In this document: positions 37,591 through 44,912 of the stretch, one piece after another | How positions within the stretch are numbered: the first letter of the stretch is position 1 | Layout of the letters: each line of letters opens with the position of its first letter | Origin: Pseudoxanthomonas suwonensis | Lineage (GTDB): Bacteria > Pseudomonadota > Gammaproteobacteria > Xanthomonadales > Xanthomonadaceae | Length of the DNA: 44,912 bases | Assembly (NCBI GenBank): GCA_030535605.1 | Contig: JAUNRQ010000014.1 | Span: forward strand, 1-44,912 | Direction: 5' to 3' | Position numbers and translations under genes: made by a program | Notes under the pieces: model-generated | What the model was told of the DNA's origin: nothing | Seen by the model: only the letters and a program-made list of their open reading frames with translations | Databases searched by the model: none

Positions 37591-38118
37591 ATGCCGCTGC
37601 TCATCGTGCCACTGGCCATCCTGCTGGCCCTGTTCATCGCCCTGCTGCTGACGCCGGTCAGCCTGTGGATGCGCTATCGCAGCGGGCGCGCACGGCGGCG
37701 GTTGCAGCCCTGGGTGGTGACAGCCAACAGCTGGATGCTGCTGATGTCGGCGGTCATGTTCCTGGGCAGCGCCTGGGTGATCGGACACTGGGTCGAGGGG
37801 GCGTCGGGCCATGCCGCGCTGGGACTGGTCGCCGGCCTGCCACTGGGCGTGCTGGGGCTGGTTACCAGCCACTTCGAAACCACCGCCAAGGGCGTTCACG
37901 TCACGCCGAACCGCTGGCTGGTGCTGGTGCTGACCTTGCTGGTGGCTGCACGCATCGGCTGGGGACTGTGGCGGCTGGTGCTGGCATGGCGCGAGAGCGG
38001 CACGCTGGAGGCGTCGATGTGGAACGACCAGGCCAACCTGTTCGCCGTCGGCGGCGTGTTGCTGGGCTACTACGTGGCCTGGGGATGGGGCCTGCGGCGC
38101 AAGCTGCGGCAACGTTGA
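37591..38118 (+). CDS. Small multi-pass membrane protein, DUF1453 (CcdC-like)
   Basis: A 175-residue protein with five hydrophobic segments (about 3-24, 45-65, 78-98, 110-130, 150-168). The central TAKGVHVTPNRWLVLVL piece resembles the DUF1453/CcdC homologue family; I judge this by pattern only. The function is unknown. It follows the EamA gene by about 50 nt, so a shared transcript is possible. Confidence 0.7.
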   Translation: MPLLIVPLAILLALFIALLLTPVSLWMRYRSGRARRRLQPWVVTANSWMLLMSAVMFLGSAWVIGHWVEGASGHAALGLVAGLPLGVLGLVTSHFETTAKGVHVTPNRWLVLVLTLLVAARIGWGLWRLVLAWRESGTLEASMWNDQANLFAVGGVLLGYYVAWGWGLRRKLRQR

Positions 38119-38243
38119 GCAGACGCACCGGCACGCTGCGCGCGCGAGCTGAGTCTTGAACATACGCGCCAGCATGGACGCTTATTTGTCGCCGTCACAT
38201 GCTGCCGCCACAATAGGCGGATTCCCCATCTGCCGGAGTGGCC

Positions 38244-39749
38244 ATGTCCAACCTCGTCGAAGCCCGCGTCCCCGATATCGGCGGCCATGCCGATGTCCCG
38301 GTCATCGAGGTGCTGGTGAAGGTCGGTGACACGGTCGCGGTCGACCAGGGGCTGGTCACGCTGGAATCGGACAAGGCGACGATGGAAGTGCCCTCGTCGG
38401 TGGCCGGCGTGGTCAAGGAGCTCAAGGTCAAGGTCGGCGACACGCTCGCCGAAGGCGCGCTGGTGGCGATGATCGAATCCGCCGACGCCGACGCCGCCGC
38501 CGACACCGACGCCCCGGCTGCGGCTGCGGCTGCGGCGAAGAGCGGTTCCGGTGCCGGCAAGGCCGCGGCGGACGACAAGCCAACCGCCGACGACAATGCC
38601 GCCGAGGAGGACAGGCAGCAGGAGCGCGCGCGACCGGAGCGTGCGCAGCCGGAGTCCGGCCAGGCACCCGTCTCCACCGCCGAAACCGGCGAAACGGTCG
38701 AGCCGGTGGTGGTGGATGGCAAGGCCGACAACATCGCCCAGGCCAGCATCGAACGCGAACCGGCCGGTGCCGTGGGCGGCCCCGGCAAGCCACCGGTGCG
38801 TTTCGAGGCCGACGCCGTGCTGCCGGGCAAGGTTCCCTATGCCAGCCCCGGGGTGCGCCTGTTCGCGCGCGAGCTGGGCGTGGACCTGTTCCAGGTGGGC
38901 GGCAGCGGACGCTCCGGACGCATCACCCGCGAGGACGTGCAGAAATTCGTCAAGCAGTCGCTGGCCGGTGGCACCGCCGCTGCGGCGGCGCACGGTGGTG
39001 GTGGCAGCGGCCTGGATCTGCTGCCGTGGCCGAAGGTCGATTTCGGCAAGTTCGGCGAGATCGAGGTGCAGCCGCTGTCGCGGATCAAGAAGATCTCCGG
39101 GGCCAACCTCGCCCGCAACTGGGCGATGATCCCGCATGTCACCCACGATGACGACGCCGACATCACCGAGCTGGAAGCGTTGCGCGTGCAGCTCAACAAG
39201 GAACACGAGAAGGAAGGTGTCAAGCTGACCATGCTCGCCTTCCTGATGAAGGCCAGCGTGCAGGCGCTGAAGAAGTTCCCGGAGTTCAACGCGTCGCTGG
39301 ATGCCAGCGGCGAGAACCTCACCCTCAAGAAGTACTTCCACATCGGTTTCGCCGCCGACACGCCCAACGGCCTGGTGGTGCCGGTCGTGCGCGACTGCGA
39401 CCGCAAGGGCGTGCTGGAGATCGCGCGGGAAACCGGCGATCTGGCGAAGAAGGCCCGTGACGGCAAGCTCGGTCCGGCCGAGATGAGTGGCGGCTGCTTC
39501 AGCATTTCCTCGCTTGGCGGAATCGGGGGGACCGGATTCACGCCGATCGTCAACGCGCCGGAAGTGGCGATCCTCGGCGTGACCCGCGCGGCGATGAAGC
39601 CGGTGTGGAACGGCGAGACGTTCCATCCGCGGCTGATCCTGCCGATGTCGCTGTCCTACGACCACCGGGTGATCGACGGCGCGGCGGCGGCGCGTTTTGC
39701 CGCCTACCTGGCACAGCTGCTGGGTGACATGCGCCGCGTGCTGCTGTAA
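38244..39749 (+). CDS. aceF: Pyruvate dehydrogenase E2, dihydrolipoamide acetyltransferase
   Basis: A 501-residue core enzyme that transfers the acetyl group to CoA. One lipoyl domain (about 5-78) carries Lys44 in ESDKATM. An Ala/Asp/Glu-rich linker (about 80-180) precedes the E1/E3-binding domain (about 195-235, ASPGVRLFAREL). The C-terminal catalytic domain ends in SYDHRVIDG (His474, Asp478). E. coli AceF has three lipoyl domains; here one is present and the missing capacity may be shared with the lipoyl domain of Lpd. ATG 38244 follows a GGAG site; a GTG at 38238 is less likely. Only 4 nt separate it from the channel gene. Confidence 0.95.
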   Translation: MSNLVEARVPDIGGHADVPVIEVLVKVGDTVAVDQGLVTLESDKATMEVPSSVAGVVKELKVKVGDTLAEGALVAMIESADADAAADTDAPAAAAAAAKSGSGAGKAAADDKPTADDNAAEEDRQQERARPERAQPESGQAPVSTAETGETVEPVVVDGKADNIAQASIEREPAGAVGGPGKPPVRFEADAVLPGKVPYASPGVRLFARELGVDLFQVGGSGRSGRITREDVQKFVKQSLAGGTAAAAAHGGGGSGLDLLPWPKVDFGKFGEIEVQPLSRIKKISGANLARNWAMIPHVTHDDDADITELEALRVQLNKEHEKEGVKLTMLAFLMKASVQALKKFPEFNASLDASGENLTLKKYFHIGFAADTPNGLVVPVVRDCDRKGVLEIARETGDLAKKARDGKLGPAEMSGGCFSISSLGGIGGTGFTPIVNAPEVAILGVTRAAMKPVWNGETFHPRLILPMSLSYDHRVIDGAAAARFAAYLAQLLGDMRRVLL

Positions 39750-39753
39750 CCCG

Positions 39754-40914
39754 ATGACCGGCGGCGATGCGCCCATCCGGGAAGCACAGGACGCCGCCGA
39801 GCGCGTCCGCGTTGCCGCGGGCGATGCGGTCGAGCGGGGCTGGGACGGCTTGCAACCGCTGCTCGACCAGCGCCTGCTGGAGTTCGGGGGCGTCACCCTG
39901 ACCGTCGGCGGCGTGATCGCCGCGGTGCTGATCGTGCCGGTGGCGCTGCTGCTGTCCAGCCTGGCGCGGCGAATGATCACCCGTTTCGGCGAGCGTCACG
40001 AGCGCGCCGACACCGCAGCGCTGTACACCGTGTCGCGCATCGTCCATTACCTGCTGCTGGCGCTGGCGGTGATGCTGGCGCTGGAGGCGCTGGGCTTGCC
40101 GTTGAGTCGCTTCACCATCTTTGCCGGCGCCCTCGGCGTGGGCCTGGGCTTCGGCCTGCAGCAGATCTTCAACAACTTCATGTCAGGGCTGATCCTGTTG
40201 TTCGACCGTTCGCTGAAAGTGGGTGACTTCGTGCAGCTGGACGACAACGTGCGTGGCGTGGTCAAGGCGATCAACATCCGCTCCACCCGGATCACCACCA
40301 ACGACAACATCGACATCCTCGTCCCGAACTCGGAATTCGTCAGCGGGCGCGTGACCAACTGGACCTATCGCTCGGTCAACCGCCGCATCCGCGTGCCATT
40401 CGGTGTTGCCTATGGCGTGGACAAGGAACTGGTGAAGAAGGCGGCGCTGGAAGCCGCGTCCAAGGTGCCGTTCACCCTGAGCATGGACGGGCAACGGGCA
40501 CCGCAGGTGTGGCTGGTGGAATTCGGCGACAACTCCGTGCAGTTCATCCTCGCCGTGTGGCTGACCGAAGCCGCTGCGCGCCGCAACACGGCGGTGCGCG
40601 CCGCGTACATGTGGGAACTGGACAGCGTGTTCCGCAAATACGCAATCGAGCTGGCATTGCCGCAACGCGAACTGCATCTGCGTGGCCTGTTCGGCCTGCA
40701 AGGTGCCGCGGCGCTGGCCGCGTTCCAGGGGCGCGACGGCGCGGCGCAATTGCCCGACGATGCGGAGGCCGTCATGGAACTCAGCGACGAGGAACGGGCA
40801 CGTTTCGCCCGCAACGATGCGCGCGCGGACGCCGAGCGCGAGATCGCCGCCGACCCGCTCGCGCAACAGCACACCCAGGCATTGCCAGAGGAGAACGAAC
40901 ATGGCGCAGATTGA
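39754..40914 (+). CDS. MscS-family mechanosensitive channel
   Basis: A 386-residue small-conductance channel. Predicted helices lie at about 47-70 and 87-113, and the pore helix TM3 at about 117-148 (VGLGFGLQQIFNNFMSGL). A beta domain (DRSLKVGDFV, NSEFVSGRVTNWT) and a C-terminal domain follow, then a charged Ala/Asp/Glu tail of about 60 residues. The usual first helix of E. coli MscS is not clear here. It sits between aceF and lpd (4 nt after aceF, overlapping lpd by 14 nt), so it is co-expressed with the pyruvate dehydrogenase subunits, an odd arrangement. Confidence 0.9.
   Translation: MTGGDAPIREAQDAAERVRVAAGDAVERGWDGLQPLLDQRLLEFGGVTLTVGGVIAAVLIVPVALLLSSLARRMITRFGERHERADTAALYTVSRIVHYLLLALAVMLALEALGLPLSRFTIFAGALGVGLGFGLQQIFNNFMSGLILLFDRSLKVGDFVQLDDNVRGVVKAINIRSTRITTNDNIDILVPNSEFVSGRVTNWTYRSVNRRIRVPFGVAYGVDKELVKKAALEAASKVPFTLSMDGQRAPQVWLVEFGDNSVQFILAVWLTEAAARRNTAVRAAYMWELDSVFRKYAIELALPQRELHLRGLFGLQGAAALAAFQGRDGAAQLPDDAEAVMELSDEERARFARNDARADAEREIAADPLAQQHTQALPEENEHGAD
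40889..40893 (+). promoter_or_regulatory. Shine-Dalgarno of lpd inside the channel gene
   Basis: AGGAG lies 7 nt before the lpd ATG at 40901 and within the last codons of the mscS-like gene, whose stop is 14 nt into lpd. It fixes the lpd start at MAQIEITVP and suggests translational coupling. Confidence 0.7.
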
Positions 40915-42787
40915 AATCACGGTTCCCGACATCGGCGGCCACGCGGACGTGCCGGTCATCGAGCTGCTGGTCAAGGAAGGCGACAGCATCCGCAAGGACC
41001 AGGGTCTGCTCACCCTGGAATCGGACAAGGCGACCATGGAAGTGCCGGCCAGTGCCGCGGGCGTGGTCAAGGCGTTGAAGGTCAAGGTCGGCGATACCGT
41101 GTCCGAGGGCACGGTGGTGGCGATCCTCGAGGCCGAGGGAACGGCCGATGGCGGCGCGAAGGGCGCCACCAGCAACGCCACCGACGACGCCGATGAGGAT
41201 AGCGACAAGGCGGCGACCGGCGGCGAGAAGGACCGCACGCCGGCCGACGACAAGGATGCAGGCAAGTCGCCAGGCACCGCTGCCGGCGTCAGTGCCAGTG
41301 CCGCACAGCGTCCGTCCGAGGCGCCCGCTGCCAAGGCCCCGACCGCCGCGACCGACTCCGGACGCAAGGCCGATGTCACCTGCAAGGTCGCGGTGCTGGG
41401 CGCCGGCCCCGGTGGCTATACCGCCGCGTTCCGCGCGGCCGATCTCGATCAGGACACTGTCCTGATCGAGCGCCATGCCACGCTTGGCGGCGTTTGCCTC
41501 AATGTCGGCTGCATCCCGTCCAAGGCCCTGCTGCACGCTGCCGAGGTGATCGACCAGGCGGCACACGCCGCCGATTTCGGCATCACCTTCGGCAAGCCGA
41601 AGATCGCCCTGGATGGGCTGCGCGCCTACAAGGACAAAGTGGTCGGCCAGCTCACCAAGGGGCTGGCCGGCATGGCGAAGCAGCGCAAGGTCAAGGTGCT
41701 GCAGGGAGTTGGCAAGTTCGTCTCCGCCCACGAGCTCGAGGTCACCGGCGACGACGGCAAGACGACGCTGGTGCGCTTCGAGCAGTGCATCATCGCCGCC
41801 GGTAGCCAGCCGATGAAGCTGTCCGGCTTCCCGTGGGACGATCCGCGGGTAATGGATTCCACCGGCGCGCTGGAACTGGCCGACGTGCCGAAGCAGTTGC
41901 TGGTGGTCGGCGGCGGCATCATCGGCCTGGAGATGGCCACCGTGTACCGCGCGCTGGGCGCCGAGGTCACCGTGGTCGAGTTGGCCGGGCAACTGATTCC
42001 CGGTGCCGACAAGGATCTGGTCAAGCCCCTGGCCGACCGGTTGAAGAAGCAGGGTGTGTCGGTACACCTGAAGACCAAGGTCACCGAAGCCAAGGCGGAG
42101 AAGAGGGGCATCCATTGCAGCTTCGAAGGCGACTCGGTGCCCGAGCGCAGCGTCTACGACCGGGTGCTTGTCGCGGTCGGCCGCAGCCCCAACGGTGCCA
42201 GCCTTGATGCCGGGGAGGCGGGTGTCGCGGTTGGCGAGCGCGGTTTCATCGGCGTCGACGCGCAGATGCGCACCAACGTGCCGCACATCTTCGCGATCGG
42301 CGATGTCATCGGACAGCCGATGCTCGCCCACAAAGCCACGCACGAAGGCAAGCTGGCGGCGGAAGTGATTGCCGGTGAAAAGAAGGAATGGGTCGCCCGC
42401 GTGATCCCGTCGGTGGCCTACACCGACCCGGAGATCGCGTGGGTCGGCGTCAGCGAAGCAGAGGCCGCGGACAAGGGCCTGAAAGTCGGCGTCGGCAAGT
42501 TCCCGTGGGCGGCCAGCGGTCGCGCCATCGGTCTGGCCCGCACCGAAGGCTTCACCAAGCTGGTGTTCGATGCCGACAGTGGCCGGGTGATCGGTGGCGG
42601 CATCGTCGGCGTGCATGCCGGCGAGTTGATTTCGGAAGTGGCGCTGGCCATCGAAATGGGCTGCGAAGCTGCCGACATTGGCCACACCATCCACCCGCAC
42701 CCGACCCTGGGCGAGTCGGTGGCGATGGCCGCTGAAGTGTACGAGGGCACCATCACCGACCTGTACCTGCCGAAGAAGGGCAAGTAA
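40901..42787 (+). CDS. lpd: Dihydrolipoyl dehydrogenase with N-terminal lipoyl domain (E3)
   Basis: A 628-residue flavoprotein. An N-terminal lipoyl domain (about 1-76, ESDKATMEV) is followed by an Ala/Asp-rich linker (about 80-155). The pyridine nucleotide-disulfide oxidoreductase domain starts at VLGAGPGGYTA. Redox cysteines are Cys199 and Cys204 in CLNVGC. The NAD site is VVGGGIIGLEM and the C-terminal dimer interface ends HPHPTLGE. It reoxidises E2-bound dihydrolipoate with NAD+. The lipoyl extension is known in some bacterial E3s (Neisseria, for instance). The overlap with the channel gene indicates one transcript with aceF. Confidence 0.95.
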   Translation: MAQIEITVPDIGGHADVPVIELLVKEGDSIRKDQGLLTLESDKATMEVPASAAGVVKALKVKVGDTVSEGTVVAILEAEGTADGGAKGATSNATDDADEDSDKAATGGEKDRTPADDKDAGKSPGTAAGVSASAAQRPSEAPAAKAPTAATDSGRKADVTCKVAVLGAGPGGYTAAFRAADLDQDTVLIERHATLGGVCLNVGCIPSKALLHAAEVIDQAAHAADFGITFGKPKIALDGLRAYKDKVVGQLTKGLAGMAKQRKVKVLQGVGKFVSAHELEVTGDDGKTTLVRFEQCIIAAGSQPMKLSGFPWDDPRVMDSTGALELADVPKQLLVVGGGIIGLEMATVYRALGAEVTVVELAGQLIPGADKDLVKPLADRLKKQGVSVHLKTKVTEAKAEKRGIHCSFEGDSVPERSVYDRVLVAVGRSPNGASLDAGEAGVAVGERGFIGVDAQMRTNVPHIFAIGDVIGQPMLAHKATHEGKLAAEVIAGEKKEWVARVIPSVAYTDPEIAWVGVSEAEAADKGLKVGVGKFPWAASGRAIGLARTEGFTKLVFDADSGRVIGGGIVGVHAGELISEVALAIEMGCEAADIGHTIHPHPTLGESVAMAAEVYEGTITDLYLPKKGK

Positions 42788-42977
42788 ACCGACGCCTGCA
42801 CACGGACGCCTGGACATCGGTGCCGGCAGCGTACCGCACACCGCAGCCAGCCCCTTGTCGCGCGCTGGCTTCGCGGCGACGTTGCCGCGCTGCCAGCCGG
42901 CCCACCGCGGACGCCCGGGAGCGCCGTTGGTGCACAGGCAGGGCGTGCTCCGCCGCTTCTGCAATCAGGCTTCATGC

Positions 42978-42994
42978 AGCGGAGCGGCTCCGCT
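42978..42994. repeat. Small perfect inverted repeat
   Basis: AGCGGAG, a 3-nt spacer (CGG) and CTCCGCT form a 7-bp hairpin between lpd and the attenuator-like element. There is no T tract on either side, so terminator function is not supported. Confidence 0.5.
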
Positions 42995-43029
42995 ACGGGG
43001 CGCCAGCCGGCGATCGGCCACAAAGACGA

Positions 43030-43050
43030 AGCCCCGGGAAAACCGGGGCT
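43030..43050 (-). terminator. Terminator/attenuator hairpin, minus strand
   Basis: An 8-bp stem (AGCCCCGG / CCGGGGCT) around a GAAAA/TTTTC loop. On the minus strand it is followed by TTCGTCTTTGTG, a moderately T-rich tail; on the plus strand the tail is G-rich. It may end the DUF2061 transcript, or be the terminator of an amino-acid attenuator, because it lies 13 nt after a Leu-Leu-Val-Ile-Val-Val codon run. Confidence 0.7.
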
Positions 43051-43063
43051 CCGGGGGCCTGCT

Positions 43064-43123
43064 CACGACGATGACGAGGAGAGGAGGGCAGGCCGCGAGG
43101 GGTGTGACTGCAATGCGCGTCAA
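43064..43123 (-). other. Possible branched-chain leader-peptide reading frame (start to codon run)
   Basis: From a TTG at 43123 the minus strand reads TRIAVTPLAACPP and then LLVIVV (codons 15-20). This is a run of branched-chain codons of the kind used in ilv/leu attenuators, placed directly before a terminator hairpin. The frame, however, has no ATG/GTG start and stays open through the hairpin to 42965. No biosynthetic gene follows. Function is therefore only suspected. Confidence 0.3.
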
Positions 43124-43164
43124 AGGTTCCGCGGATTCCTCATCCGGCGCGGGGCCGTGCCTGT

Positions 43165-43362
43165 TCAGGCCGGCAGCGGTGCGGATGGCCGGCGCGCCTG
43201 AATGCGCTTCCACAGCTTCTCGTGCAGGTGATAGGCGACGGTGTTGACGGCCGGCTCGACCAGCGCCAGCGCGCCACCAACCCAGGGATTGCCGCTCATC
43301 GCCCAGCCAACGGCGAACGCCACGGTCATGTGCACTCCGGCAAAACTGAAGGTCTTGGCCAT
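43165..43362 (-). CDS. DUF2061-family small membrane protein
   Basis: A 65-residue protein with two hydrophobic helices (about 5-22 and 27-43). AKTFSFAGVHMTVAFAVGW and ALVEPAVNTVAYHLHEKLW are the family pattern; the C-terminus is basic. Function is unknown. The ATG at 43362 was chosen because a strong promoter with overlapping Fur-like box lies just upstream, leaving a leader of only about 25 nt. An earlier in-frame ATG would start inside the promoter. It is divergent from atpI. Confidence 0.85.
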   Translation of the reverse strand: MAKTFSFAGVHMTVAFAVGWAMSGNPWVGGALALVEPAVNTVAYHLHEKLWKRIQARRPSAPLPA

Positions 43363-43377
43363 GAGGTGGAACTCTTG

Positions 43378-43396
43378 AATGCGAATGACTCGCATT
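43378..43396. promoter_or_regulatory. Fur-box-like operator
   Basis: A 19-bp perfect inverted repeat, AATGCGA-ATGAC-TCGCATT. It resembles the Fur operator form AATGAGAAT-type sites seen in gammaproteobacteria and overlaps the -10 region of the promoter read toward the DUF2061 gene. Iron repression is predicted, not shown. Confidence 0.6.
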
Positions 43397-43422
43397 ATCG
43401 AATAGGAGATGTTGCGTGTCAA
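43394..43422 (-). promoter_or_regulatory. Sigma70-type promoter for the DUF2061 gene
   Basis: On the minus strand TTGACA (43417-43422) and GATAAT (43394-43399) are separated by 17 nt. This is near-consensus and striking in such GC-rich DNA. The start point would lie at about 43387, inside the Fur-like repeat, and the DUF2061 ATG about 25 nt further on. Confidence 0.75.
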
Positions 43423-43497
43423 CTCGATTGTCTCAACCGATTGATGGGACATGGCCAATGAAAGCCAGGCTGAATCCCCGCTGTGCCGGTCATCGGC

Positions 43498-43527
43498 TTG
43501 CCCCCGGATTTTCACGCCTGCTATACT
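43498..43527 (+). promoter_or_regulatory. Promoter of the atp operon
   Basis: TTGCCC (43498-43503) and TATACT (43522-43527) are 18 nt apart, within an A/T-rich island 70 nt upstream of the atpI ATG. A good but not perfect sigma70 match; no other promoter-like element is visible before atpI. Confidence 0.6.
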
Positions 43528-43594
43528 TTTGCGGATTCGCCAAGCCGATTGCCCGCAGGGCAGGCGGCCAACTGTCCGGAACACCTCCCCGCGC

Positions 43595-44792
<1,198 letters not shown>

Positions 44793-44859
44793 CCGCGGCT
44801 CGAATCCCTTTCGCTTCACCTTCCTTTCGTTCAACAACCTTTCGTTTCGGAGAACCCAG

Positions 44860-44912
44860 ATGGAAACCATCACCGCCCTCGCCCAGGTCCAGTCCTTCAC
44901 CGCGCTGGCCAT
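44860..44912 (+). CDS. atpE: F0 ATP synthase subunit c, N-terminal fragment (cut by window end)
   Basis: The first 17 codons read METITALAQVQSFTALA, a plausible start of subunit c, with a GGAGA ribosome site about 9 nt upstream. The order atpI-atpB-atpE supports the name. The rest lies outside the window. Confidence 0.8.
   Translation, partial: METITALAQVQSFTALA

Larger units (their letters stand above)
42788..43164. other. Noncoding stretch between lpd and the convergent DUF2061 gene
   Basis: About 377 nt without a convincing protein gene. It contains a perfect 7-bp hairpin at 42978-42994 (AGCGGAG CGG CTCCGCT). It also holds a strong GC hairpin at 43030-43050, preceded on the minus strand by a Leu/Val/Ile codon run (43064-43081); both are listed separately. 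No gene for an ilv, leu or thr enzyme follows on the minus strand. The rest is GC-rich and unremarkable. Confidence 0.7.

Noticed and set aside
42965..43213. 82-codon minus-strand frame through the attenuator-like hairpin
   Set aside because: It overlaps the DUF2061 coding end and passes through a terminator hairpin; more likely a regulatory leader or chance frame than a protein gene.

Overview
The window is a contiguous, gene-dense, high-GC bacterial chromosome segment. I see no insertion sequence, prophage, CRISPR array, tRNA or rRNA. The family content points to a gammaproteobacterium of the Xanthomonadaceae/Lysobacteraceae (Lysobacter/Luteimonas-like). This includes AceE with a separate aceF-lpd locus, a lipoyl-domain Lpd, MaeB, RsgA, RsmC-RsuA, TesA opposite YbbA-YbbP, YajQ, DUF1415 and an atpI-atpB-atpE F-ATPase operon. 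The assignment is inference from gene content and composition, because no marker RNA is present.

Layout. 1-5.4 kb: the end of an OmpR-type response regulator, its sensor kinase, and a MacA/MacB-type tripartite efflux operon whose adaptor carries an unusual insert. 5.5-9.2 kb, minus strand: a methyltransferase, then an envelope cluster of two L,D-transpeptidase-family lipoproteins and an M23-type peptidase. 9.3-13.7 kb, minus strand: a Tat-exported aldo/keto reductase, a multi-spanning transporter, an SGNH hydrolase and an AlaA-like aminotransferase. 13.9-17.8 kb: RsgA, an S41 peptidase with an apparent 1-nt deletion near its 3' end, and a QEGLA protein with a HEXXXH metal site. 18-21 kb: the most striking locus, a lipoprotein fusing a VanX-type D-Ala-D-Ala dipeptidase to a serine beta-lactamase/DD-peptidase domain, overlapping an exported Bsr-type racemase. 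21.1-26.4 kb: MaeB malic enzyme and AceE, ending at a clear terminator.

26.4-30.3 kb: a second secreted serine hydrolase, a small secreted orphan, DUF3297, an SDR, DUF4031 and TesA. 30.4-35.4 kb: YbbA-YbbP ABC transporter and the overlapping 16S rRNA modification pair rsmC-rsuA. 35.5-38.1 kb: DUF1415, YajQ, an EamA permease and a small membrane protein. 38.2-42.8 kb: aceF, a MscS-type channel and lpd as one tightly packed unit. 42.8-43.6 kb: a noncoding stretch with an orphan attenuator-like element, a DUF2061 gene under a Fur-box-like promoter, and the atp promoter. 43.6 kb to the end: atpI, atpB and the start of atpE.

Two themes connect the genes. One is central carbon metabolism feeding energy generation: MaeB makes pyruvate, the AceE/AceF/Lpd complex oxidises it, and the F-ATPase follows. 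The other is cell-wall remodelling and envelope export: two L,D-transpeptidases, an M23 peptidase, the dipeptidase-beta-lactamase fusion, the racemase, a second serine hydrolase and two ABC/efflux systems.
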